Of a DNA stretch of 64,000 nt, positions 1 to 11,600 are shown one piece after another. Each line of letters starts with the position of its first letter. Position 1 is the stretch's first letter. The notes under the pieces were generated by a model. That model was not told the DNA's origin. It did no database searches and was given only the letters and a program-made list of their open reading frames with translations. A program made the translations under genes and the position numbers. The DNA comes from Epiperipatus broadwayi (taxonomy: Eukaryota > Onychophora > Udeonychophora > Euonychophora > Peripatidae): assembly GCA_028023455.1 (NCBI GenBank), contig JAQFVV010012394.1, positions 18,744,353 to 18,808,352 of the forward strand. The letters run 5' to 3'.

Positions 1-1108
1 TTTAAATATTACTGTTAATTAAAAATATTTAAGAATAATTTCAGAATCGAAGTTTTAATGGTCATTTTCCTCTTTAGTTGCATTTGAGCAAGTCATTGAC
101 TTAAATTTAAGAAAAGCCTAAAGGCATGCTGGCTTCCTGCTTACGCTAAAATAATTTTAACAGGACAAAAGAGTTTAATTAGACTTGCGATAATGCGTGG
201 AGAGAGGAATGTTCAAGTGATATGAAACAATTTTTTTGTTAAAACAGAAAAGGCTTCGATTCTGATAATGTAATTAATCAAGAGTAAAAAGATGTTATCA
301 TTTCTTAATTGTGATCTGAATGGAGATATAAAAAAAATAAGAAAAAGTTAATTGGAAATCAAATTCTTAAAACAATTAGTCAAACCAATTCAATGAGATT
401 TAATTAATTTTTGTGTATAGAGGTGGGATATCTGTTCTAAAATTGCGAGAGGGCAGTTGACTTTTGATTTTCAAAGAAGGCAGTTCACCTTTGCTTTTCA
501 AAGAAGAGCAGGCTAACTTTTTCTTGTCAAAGAGAGCAGTTCACGTTTGCAAATCTTATTGGGAAGCTAATGCTATTCTGAAACACGTGAAGTCATGAAC
601 TGTTTTAATCATGCTGATTCTAATACCTTGCCATCATTGAAATAACCTAGCAGTTAACCAGTCAGTTGATTCTGATGGAAGCATAACTACAACACGCCAT
701 CGAAGCCTGCAGTTAACTTAAGATCCTTAAACCAATAAAGGACGATTGATATTGTTTAATATCCTGTTGAATATCCGTTCTCCAACTTAAAGATGCAAAT
801 CAAGCATTCGCTTGCAGATAAAATGATCATGGAATAAAAGCCGACTTCAGCGTGTCCGTCCAGCTCCGCTCCTACTGTCCCAACGGAATGTAAACCCTGA
901 GATTCAAGCACCAAGGTGATGATCAATTCTATGAACTTATAACACAGTCAAGTCCAGCCCTTGTTGCAGTAGATGAACATATAGTATAGCCCACTCAAAA
1001 CCCATACAAGAATGAAGCTTATAGACTTTATCGGGTACACTATTTTTTTGTGTTTATTTTAATTTAAATTGAATACCCATTTCATAAATATATATTTCAT
1101 GTACATAT
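1..1108. other. AT-rich intergenic sequence, no gene seen
   Basis: No reading frame of convincing length and no recognisable protein motif. Positions 430-900 are somewhat less AT-rich. They include three similar short units at about 456-545 (each near a 'gcagttcac/gcagttgac ... cttttc-aaagaag' motif), which look like a small decayed tandem repeat. Around 835-900 there is a GC-richer patch with several CpGs that could belong to an old element, but no family is recognised. Confidence 0.5.
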
Positions 1109-1905
1109 TTACATAAACACACCTGTATATAACTTGTTAATTTTTCCTTATTTGCGTAATGCATAAGTGTGAGTTTACTTATAATCCACAGATCACTATC
1201 TCTCACGTATAATTATTTAATACATTTTCTGATTTAAGAAAAAAATTTTCTTTCATTTAATCTAATTATTGCTCTATTAAGTATTTCTTTATGATTAGTT
1301 TTGTTTTATTAATATGATTTGTGTAGTGTATAATATTCGCTTGTACATTTATTCAATCTGGAGGATATTAATTTTGTATTTATGTTATAAATGATAGGGG
1401 GTATTGGTTTAATAAAAGATTTTATAATTTAAAAGCGACTACTGCCATATATTCCATATTTTTTTCATCATTTACTTTCTCTAACCCCATATTAGTTAGT
1501 TATGCAAGTTTTCTGAGCCCCAATTCTTTTAACTGAGTATAAGAGTATGCTGAGCTAGCGAATGGAATACCTTCTTACCGGAACCTAAATCTTTATTTTC
1601 ACAAGGATACTTTTTTTTTTTTATGAATAATTATTTATCGGCACACATGCCCTAATATCATTTGAACTTGCATATCCTTTCAGGATGAGAGTTAAATTTC
1701 CTTCTGGGAGTAGCGCGAGAGGATTTAGAATCATCCCCCAAAGGTATGTAAGAGTCAATCTTCCATAAGTATCTTCTGTGCCCGTAACACTGTTACAGTA
1801 AAGTTTTGAATTTTTTCTTACTCTGGCATGTCGCCATATTTTCCCTCATGTTCGGTTTATGCGCATGCTCATATTAACGGAGTAAACATTAACCGGTATA
1901 ATATC
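1109..1905 (+). repeat. Interspersed repeat, copy 1 (second copy at 54588-55385)
   Basis: About 800 bp here aligns by eye, in the same orientation, to the segment near 54588-55385. Shared landmarks in the same order include 'acataaacacacctgtata', 'ccacagatcactatc', 'aatctaattattgct', 'catatcctttcagga', 'catcccccaaag' and 'gcgcatgc'. Divergence is moderate, with small indels. No coding potential, terminal inverted repeat or poly-A tail is obvious, so the class (LTR fragment, non-autonomous element or old segmental copy) is unresolved. The copies start and stop abruptly at both sites, which favours a dispersed element over a local duplication. Confidence 0.75.
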
Positions 1906-1949
1906 TATTACATACTTATTTAAGATTGTCTCCAATTCTCTAGAGCTAC

Positions 1950-4620
1950 ACTCTTTCTCCTCATCATTTAGTAATACTGTTTCTCTCTCCCCTACATTCA
2001 TTCTTTTAATATATTTCTCCTAAAATTTTTACTCCCATCTCTTCTACTTTTATTAACATCCTCCAATCATTTAATTTCATTCTCTCTATATAATTATTTA
2101 TTTTTGCCAATTTCTTTTTAATCAGTTTTACCATTTAATATTAACCCATTTTTCGCTTTCTTTGGTTTTTAATAGCATTTATTTTCTCTGCATGCTTTCT
2201 TCCTCACTTTTATTAATTCTCACTTTTTTATTACTTTTATTCTTCTCAATATTCTCCCCTAAAATCTTATTTGCCATTTTTTCTGCTTCACCACCTCAGT
2301 CCATATATTCATCCCCAACAAACTCTTCCATAATTTCTTCTACTTTTATTTTATATTCTTCTAACTTATTCTTATCATTCACTTTCTATCCACATCTTTC
2401 AATATCCTTTCTACTTTTACTATTATTTTCCATCACATTAGTAACCATTTTTATTATAAAGAAATTATGATCACTATTACATATACTCTCTTCATTATCA
2501 AACACTTTAATTTTCTGTACTTTATTCATTCCCTCTTCCTCTACAAATACATAATCTACTGCGTGAAATACATTGTTTCTAGATCATGTGTACTGCTCTG
2601 CATAAATTTCCAAATGTTCAAATTCGCTCTGACAAAAATTCTTCAAAAGCTGTTTATTCTTATTACCTACATCATCAATTTCTTTAATATGCCCATTTAT
2701 ATTTCCTATAACCATTATCCCCCCCCCTTTTTTTTTAAAACTCTGTATATTAAATAAGCATTCATATCTTCCTATCCCTATCTCAAACCACAAATATTCT
2801 TGACACTTCACAGTATTAAATTTTTTTTTGACATAACTCCTATACCGCCACACCTTTGTTCTTTTTTTATTATACCCTGTCATACCAAATATTCCAGTTA
2901 GGTTCTTTTCTTAGATGTGTTCCCAGTATTGCTAATACCTCAAGCCCTTCATTTTTAACTGCTTTGTTTAATTACAACCACTTTTCTGGTCGCCTACCAC
3001 CTTGAATATTCAAATAACCAATTTTAACAATTTCTACCTTTCTTACTACCCTTTTATAAATTCCTTTGACTCTTTCTTCTCTTATTACCTTTGTAATTAG
3101 TTTATCATTAGTTTTACAGACCCATTCCCTCTCCACATCTACCTTTATATCTGGATCAGCTACCCTTTGTTTACTTCTTGCATCCTGTCTATCCTTAACC
3201 TTCTTTGTGATAATACTGTAATTTAGAACCCTATCCCCCTTTATGTTTCCCGAACTATATTTTTCATAAATCAACCCCTCTAACACTTCATTTCCTTGTT
3301 TTACTAAATTGTTTTACTAAATGTAATCCATCTTTACTGTATAACTCCCTCTTACTAATAAAAAAAATCCCACACATCCACAAGCATAACATTATTTCTG
3401 TCATATAATTTTTTCAATCTCATTTATAGAACATGCCCTATCTAACTTATGACCTATACCTATTATCAAATCTTGGTAGGAATCCAGCTACATACTTCCT
3501 TTAATACTAATCAATTCTTTGTACTCATCCATTACTCTCTTTGGTGGCTCTGATAAATTATTTGTCTTCACCATAACAATCATCTCTATTCCTATTTTAT
3601 CTGTAATACCCTAATTCTAGCTCCAGGCAAACATACTCTTACATACCTATTTATATTTTCCCTTGCAATTACATCTTCATATTATCTAATCAGCGAGTCC
3701 CCTATCAGGACTGTCTCATAGTTTACTCTCTCTAATTCATCTGTAACACTCTTCAACCTTCTGAACTTCTTTACCGTGTCTATTCAAGTAAATTCCTTGA
3801 TCTGCTCACACTTCACATGTAACACTTTTAATTTTATTTCTATATCCTTCACCACTCCTCTAGCTTACTTATTTTTTGCCAACTATTCCCATTGCCCTAC
3901 TTATTTTGTCATCTACATCTCATCTCCCTCTGCTAAATATATCTATATTTTCCTCCATTTCTCCTGACTTTCTCTTTTAAATTATCTACATTTAAAAATC
4001 ATTTTTTCACCTCTTTTATCACTTATACATGATCTACACAACTATACACCTTTTATATCCCTTCTAGTCTTATTTAAGCCACTTCAGATGGAAAATCTTA
4101 CATACTGTTCACTCTACCAAAGTACGCCTTTTTTCCGTCTGACCATCATACATATATTGTGGGAAACAAATGCGATCCATATTTCTTTATTTTTCCAATT
4201 TCCCTACTCTATATTTAAATTAATGGTTTTCTACTACTCTCCAAATCTTTTTATACAAATTTTTTTTTTCTTTTTTTATAATGATGAACGAGACACACAT
4301 GCTCCATGCTCCCTAAACTCACACTTCAACTTTACCCCTTTTTCTCAAATAAATCACTCTCTTAAATTTAAAAAAATTTTAATAGCAAATCTCCTAAAAT
4401 CCAACTAATCTCACATATGCCTTAGTTTTAAGGCTTCATTACAGTAAACACAAAAAATTAATAATTTTTTTTTATATATTTAAAATGTCAGCATCTCAGA
4501 TCACTTTCTAAACATTAACAAATATTGTTCTCTATCTTTCCAAATCCAATTAAATCTATATCTCTCCACTCCAACTCTATTTTCTCATCCACTCTCTAAA
4601 CAAATATTCCCCAGCAACAA
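1950..4620 (-). pseudogene. Decayed CR1-like LINE (SGNH-esterase ORF1 plus apurinic-type endonuclease)
   Basis: The whole stretch is strikingly pyrimidine-rich on the plus strand, so purine-rich on the sense (minus) strand. On the minus strand, 3684-3713 reads as a GDS-type block (VLIGDSLIR). About 50 bases further on comes a VCLPGARIR block, then a KTNNLSEPPKR block corresponding to the GTNNL region, and a DGLHL block near 3305-3340. That order is the SGNH/GDSL esterase domain found in ORF1 of CR1-clade LINEs. Downstream, 2972-3025 reads KIGYLNIQGGR (start of an apurinic-type endonuclease), 2670-2715 reads VIGNINGHI (usual GDxNxH with D changed to N), and 2545-2590 reads NNVFHAVDYVFV. Stops and frameshifts are scattered throughout. 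The reverse transcriptase is not recognisable below about 1950, so the copy is defective or truncated. The clade assignment is by motif order only. Confidence 0.7.
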
Positions 4621-7600
4621 AAATTTTAACTAGACATTAAAAATATATAAAAGTTTAACTTATTTTGCTGAGCAAAAATTAACCATGTCAGCCTAGCAGC
4701 AGACATATTTATTCCGTACATGCCAACTTGTACCATGACAATATACATATTTTTTTATGATTTTTATTAGTTTGTCCAAAAAAGAAAATGTTTTGTAGAT
4801 GAGGGGGATACTAATTGGGATAGTATTGTAACTACTATTATTAAATTATTAATTTTTTTTACTATAATCTCCATATTCTTGCTTTAGCAATTTGTCAATA
4901 TATTCATGACTTATAAATCAGTGTATATATGTGGAATGTATATCATGAGTTGTTTAATAAAAATTACCAGCTACGAAATGCCATAGGAATAGAAAATGAC
5001 TGGCACTCATTAGTTATAAATCTTCCTTATTGTATGATCTTTTGGCTAAATGCTTATAAAGTTAAATATATATATAATTAGGCTGAGTAAAATAGTATTT
5101 AATTGTAAAAGAGAATTATTAATCTAATAAGTAGTACCTTTGATCATCGCCAATCAAGTACATATATATATATATATATGATTATATATGCACCTTATGT
5201 TAACAGTTGATCAAAAATAATATAATTTACAAGCAATGGTAAACTTGGAATTGGTACAATATATATCACATTTTTAATATTCATACATATAAGGATTGGT
5301 CAAACTAATTGTAGTACAAACATCATCTTTATCACAAAACATGCAGTGGGTAAAATTCTTTTGCTTAAATGTTCAATAAATAGTAAATCCAGCATTAAAT
5401 AATTTATGCATTCATTGTAGGTTTTTGATGGCAAAGTTTAGTGACAGATTTCAGAACTAAAGGTCACTTGATTGAAGTTTAATTCTGACATTTCTGGTGC
5501 TTAAACATCAGATAACTTCCAAGCAATAAAACACATAATAATTTTTATTTATCAATTTAAATCTTAATAAAAACATCTTACTAATGTTGTTTATTTTAGA
5601 ATGTAATATTATGAAAAATGGATATAATAGTCCAACAAATGCTGTATTTTACTCATTAAACAAACACAAATTTTCTCATAGAATCTTTTTGAAAATTAAT
5701 TTAGGATATCTGTTTGACTACTTTTTTATTTTTAACTTTGCTCAAACAATTTATGGTGCAAAACTATATGATGAGACAATGAAATAAATTAAAATTACAG
5801 TCATTATCTTTTAATATTAATGTTATCCTAATCACCCCCCAATTCTAGGTTATAAAAAAATCTATTTTTATCCCCCATAAAAAAAGCATGTACACTAGGT
5901 TAAAAATATATATAAAATAACAGTATGTAAATACCAGGTATTTTTATTATTTGATCTTAACAGAAGCATTTTCCTAGAGAATTCTTTTGACATAATATAT
6001 TTTCTAGTAGATGTAGATATAAAAAACATGAATGTATATATACACATACATATAAATATGCAGACATTCATTTTTGGCTTAAATATTTCCTTATAAAAAT
6101 TATCCAATAATTAAACATTCTAAGAAACATTAATGGAGGGAAAATTCCGTTTTAAAAAATGGTACACAATATTCAAATTACTTTTTCTTTAACATAAAAA
6201 ATATAAATTCCAATTTCAAATTTTCAATCTATAAATAATACATTAAAATTTTATTATATAGATTAGAAGGTCTAGTTAAACAGAAACAAGCTTAACAAAA
6301 GCAAGAAAATATTTTACACTAATTAGAACCATATGGAACAAACAGGAAGTTCTTTTATCCATCATTTACTAACTAGTTAAGAAAATATAAAAATGTACAT
6401 ATACATATAGATGAAGTATAACTATGTGTACTCATACAAACTCATATCTAAATCTGATTTCCTTAAAGACTCCATACATCATATATAAGCATATATTCAT
6501 TTCTATTTCTTATAATAATAAGCCTCACTACTTATTCTTTCAGAAAAAAATGTTTAGGCAGAGTAGAAAATTCTGAAGCTTAAGGTTCATGGATAATAAT
6601 TTCTTTATGAACTTTGAGCAATAGCCAATTGATTATTTTTTTGTTTTTTAATGAAGCTAATAAATCTAAACAAACGTTAATATTTATGAAAGTTATAAAA
6701 TAAAATTGTGGAAATAAAAGTTGAATAGTGCAAATAAATATGCAAAAGAAACAATGAGAAATGTATTTAATAATACTATAATTTACTGTAAAAAAATAAT
6801 AAAAAAATGAATTTAAATAAATCTTCAACTCCATGTTATATTTACAATGTAAATTAAAAAGCCTGATAAAAGAATTCTCAATCGAATAATAGGAATCTAA
6901 AAAGAAAGTGATTCCTATTGATATATAAGTAAATGAAGTGTGTATCTTCCTGCAGTTATAATTAGTTACCTTCATTATTGAATAACCTCCATGATCTACA
7001 TAAATACAATTGGAAAAAAGTTATAATAATTTGAAGATGGCAAAAATACAAGAGAAGGTAGGAGGAAAGGTATTAAGAATTTGTTTTTTTGAAGAAAGAA
7101 TTACAAAAGAACTACAATATTTGTTATATTTTGTTTCAAATCCTTCTCATGTGCATCATACATCTTTTATAATCCCTCACATATTCTTGATAAGCTTGAT
7201 AAATAGAATACAAATTGTTTATTGAACTGCAAGGGTACAGTACATTTCAAGATATTGAAACAGTAAGGTCTGCTTTGCAGATCTTCGTTTCACCTTTTCT
7301 CACCTACTTCCTACCTTCATACCTTAGTTTGAACCCCAATCTATCGTAGTGTGTCTGCAATACACTTATATACCGAAAATCCCGCCTAATTTTAAACCAC
7401 GAGCACAATGCTCGTATTATATATATAACTTATTCCCAAATAAAATAAAATATTATGAATTATGTATTTGTTCACATAATTTACATTTATTTAAAAGTAG
7501 GTTATATAAGTTGTAATTGCGCACACACTATGATATGCATTTTAAAACATATCAAAATTATAAATTGTTAAAGTTATTTTGTTTGAATCTATTTACAAAT

Positions 7601-10600
7601 ATATTACTGTCGTAATATATTTTGATTTAAAATAAAATTCATTTAGTAAATATTCGTTTAGTAAATAGATTCAAATATTGCAATTTAAAAAGTAAAATCA
7701 TTTTCTTTAATTTAATAAAAGTTATTCCAAATATTTCTGTTTAAATAAATCAGGGACAATAGTTTAATTAGTTAATGTTCTATAAGTTTTATCTAAAAAC
7801 AGCAGATGTCCACTCAAGGTTTTCTTTAATTAATAAAAGTAATTTTTAATTAAATCTAGTTTGTAATTCGAATGTCGACAGGGAAATTAACAAAAGAAAT
7901 TAATTAATGTTGAATTCCTTTAGACATTCGGATGATTTAATTACAGCTGATAAGTCCGATATATTTTTGTAATGCTCCAGGGCAGTTCTATTGTTAAAGT
8001 CTACTATAAAAAAGAAGGGTTTTCTTTTGTTCTCCATTTTCTTCTGATGTTTCTAAGAGAAATCATTCCGAGTTCTATTCTAATAATTTGCTAACCTTGA
8101 CATGACAGAGTAGAGGTGTCAAGATGGCTATGTCCCCTCGGAATAGCCAGCCGCTGCTCCAGACCATCGGAAGCTATCACATAAGGAACCCCGGAACTGC
8201 TGCTGCTGCTGCAAAAATATGAACATTTCCAGATTTTGCTGTTAAATTATATAAAAACCTGCCGACCATCCATCTACCTAAAATGCTTCTCCAGAGGTAA
8301 TCCTAAATTAACCCAAGAGCTCTTGTGATAACTAACATGCTATAGCTATTTAAAATTGTTTTTCTTATATTTCACATAACTTCATTATGTATTTCTTTAA
8401 CATGTTTAAATATACTCAACATTTTGCTCTCTATCCTTGGGTTAATATTTTCTATTTATTAAGCTTTCTGTTATTTTATTATGATAATGAGTCAGAATCG
8501 TCTTTGACCGAGTGAATTATTCCTTTTGTTGAAACTAAGACGCCGCTATAAAGGTATATTTTAAATTTCTAAATAATTTCCGATTTTATTATCTTGCAAA
8601 TCACTCGTTCGAGGGCGATTTTATTCTTTAATATATAATATAATCACATAGTTTAAAATCTACATGTTATTGATTCTAATCTAATATGAGAGTATGTGCG
8701 AGGTCAATGATTAAATGTGTCCCCTAATGCATGATTGCGTATATAAATCTATACTTACTTTTCAAACCCGCAAGCATGCATTTTCCTATTTTAATTACCG
8801 TGTTCTACTTTAATTACAAAGTTCATCATTGACGTCGAGAATGTGCGGACCCTTTTTAAATGAATTTCTGGGAATTTGATTGAGCATTTCTCTTAATCCA
8901 AGTAAAACCCATTCAGTATGTTTTTATATACACTAGTCTCGTATTGCTGGTAAATGAATTGGTTGTTGAGACTGCTTTGTTTTAATTTTCCAAGGATTCT
9001 TTATACGGCCACGCTTGCGGTTCCCAGGCAGTGTGTTCCCAAATGACACACCTGGGAATTAAACGCAATCGTCACAGTCGCTAAGTTTCGGCTGTTCATA
9101 AAATACTTTCCTACGGGTTAGCGGCGAGATGCCCTCCGTAATCATTCCGGATATTCAATATTGTTTTATTTTTATATTTATTTTGCAAAGCATCCGTGAC
9201 TTAAACGTGTCACACCCTCCAACTTTAATAAATTCATTATCAGCAATACTGACCTCCCAATGCAACTCTATTTTTATTATTCTCAAATAAATGCTTTGAT
9301 CACATTCCCACTTTGTTGCTTAGTAAGCTTTAGTCCGTGCTATTCTCGAAATCAATAAATATTTTAGAACACTTAATTTTCAAATATTTTCTTAAACTTG
9401 TATAATTACTCAAAGCACCTTGCACATGTTTCTATCTCGTCAAGCACATTATCGTAATGCTATTAGCCCGAGGAATAGAATATATCACTTTGTTTTAAAG
9501 TCTTTTTGTCAGTTGTGGGAATATAATGCCAACAATTATTTAATACACGTCCCTGTCTCATATAAGCAGACAGTGGCGTTATATATATAATTTATATGAA
9601 TAAATTTTGTGAAATTATTTAAAACTAAATTTGATCTCTTATTTTATTTGATTCCTATCACTGTCTCGGTCTATATATATATTTTCTGCATTTCTTTTGT
9701 AAATCCATAGACGTTAATTAGCCACCCAAACTTCTTTTAGTATAGAGTCTTTTGTTTCTCCCTGACCACCAGGCACCGGTCAAAGGTCATACTAGTAGTG
9801 GCATCAGATGTGTTGTCACATAGATGGCACTGTGAAATTTGGGCTTTAGATTCGAACTTAGTATATCTAGAAGGCAACCCCTCCTAGAATGTTCAGTTTC
9901 GTGTCTGGGGTTTGAATTCTGCAGTGTGTTAGCGAGATAGACGATTCTGACTGTTACAATATATATAATACAAGAACATTTTTATATATAATATGCATAT
10001 ATAAATTAAGCTTATAGTATAAATAAGACTTTAAGAAAAATAATATAAATATTAAGAGTAAATTGGAGGGACACATTTACAAATATATTTAATGTGTATA
10101 TATGTTCACTCGTTCACATTCACTCAAAAATAAATAAAACTTATTTTACTATATCTTTTTTTAAAGCAAAATGAATAGTGAAATTTCGACTTTTTCTATG
10201 AAAATGTAATAATGGTCTTACATTCAGCAGACCATGCCCTCTCTAAATGTTTTGATGTTTTTAAATCCTTATCGACTTTATGAATGTCCTTCAATTTATA
10301 AAAAAAAATTAATATTACTACATTTTATTACATGAAATACTGTGTATCAAATTTAAAGGATACTAAAAGAAGAATGTTTATTAATAAATATGACTGCTTA
10401 TGGTGTTCCAAGACAAAAAAAATGGCCGTTTCCATATTATAAAATTTATTATATTTACACATTTTATCAGATTTTTTTAATGTGATAGCATGTGGCACTC
10501 TATGACAAAAAAGTAGCTACTGCTATATGTAAATGTTTATTTTTATTTATACTTTTTTTTGGATAACATATAATTGAAGCAATATATAATGGTATAAAGT

Positions 10601-11065
10601 GTATATTACATCTTCACTGTATTCACTTTTAATTTTTTTTTTTTAACATATAGTTGTAAAATAAAAGATTTTGAATGTGAAATGTAACAAAAAAATATAT
10701 AAATAAAAAAGATTTTAAAAAAATGAAAAATTACACAATTAAAATATAGATAAGATAGACATATTGTCAAAGAAATAATCATAGCTACTGACAAATTTTT
10801 AACTGTAAATTGTATTTTAATTTATTACAATTTCATTTGTGTAATGAATATTTCTTTAGTGTAATTTTCAATACACCATTCTCATACAAACTTGGAAATG
10901 GTTTCTATCTGCTTTAACACCTTGTGGAGAAATATAATGACTAATAAAAATTATTATTATACTTTCATTTAGGTGATATCTTTCATAAAACAGTATTCAC
11001 AATAGACTTTTTAAAATGTAAGCTATCAATTGTTTAATAAAGTTCATCTACAATTATCATTTTAA
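4621..11065. other. AT-rich intergenic sequence with simple repeats and small hairpins
   Basis: No gene is supported. The short frames here (for example 5584-5787, 5895-6107, 6580-6975 minus) have low-complexity composition and no motif. There is an (AT)n tract at about 5161-5181. Positions 7860-9900 are less AT-rich, with CpGs and a GCT run near 8198-8210. A 13-bp-stem hairpin sits at 9021-9058 (ttcccagg...cctgggaa). A B-box-like 'ggggtttgaattctgcag' near 9916 could be part of an old tRNA-derived SINE, but no copy or target duplication supports it. Confidence 0.5.
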
Positions 11066-11600
11066 ACAATTCTAAATGTTGAACAAAGGAATCAAGAATA
11101 GAATGAATTCAAATGGATCCACCTATTCTTGGTAACCCTGATGTTTATAAGCATATCTTTGTCAATATTGTTGGTAATTTAGAGTGAAAATTTATCAACC
11201 AGATGGAATATAGCACTTCAAGAGTTATTAAACTCATAATTAATTATACAAGGCTGGAGTCAGCATCTCACTTTTAACATGTTGATTGTAATAATTATAC
11301 AAGATTTAATGCATAAACTTTAAATTAAGCATAGCTTAATGAATATGTAAACAAAGGGAATAAATCATCCTTCCCCAGGCTAAGACTTAAAAGCACTCTA
11401 AATGTTGAACAAAGGATTTCTTTGTTCAACATCTAGAGTGCTTAACCTGGAAGAGAATGATTTACTCCCTTTGTTTACATATACATTGAGTTATGTTTAA
11501 TTATTGATTCCTTTGTTCAACATTTAGAGTGTGGGAGGTGATGATTCACTCCTTTTGCTTACATATACATCAAGCTATGTTTAATTTAAAGACTATCTTT
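11066..11600. repeat. Inverted-repeat family, cluster I
   Basis: The motif 'ctctaaatgttgaacaaaggaatc' (position 11071 onward) begins a unit that continues through 'cctattcttgg', 'gatgtttataagcat', 'aaactcataattaat' and 'caaggctgga'. At 11391-11440 the start of the unit meets its own inverse ('gcactctaaatgttgaacaaagg' then 'ctttgttcaacatctagagtgc'). Inverted flanks extend outward on both sides ('gtaaacaaagggaataaatcat' opposite 'atgatttactccctttgtttac'). Another inverted terminus follows at about 11510-11530. The arrangement is a nested foldback array. No coding sequence is recognised, so it is best described as a non-autonomous element family. The same family forms cluster II at 26350-27110. 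Confidence 0.7.

Noticed and set aside
2162-2757. Two plus-strand open frames of about 100 codons
   Set aside because: They are antisense shadows of the purine-rich minus-strand LINE relic. Composition is low-complexity Ser/Phe/Leu/Ile and no motif is present.
5161-5181. (AT)n tract as a replication origin or regulatory element
   Set aside because: Simple repeats of this kind occur many times in the window and carry no other signal.
9021-9058. Hairpin considered as a terminator or structured RNA
   Set aside because: Single 13-bp stem with no associated gene and no second copy. No transcription context supports it.
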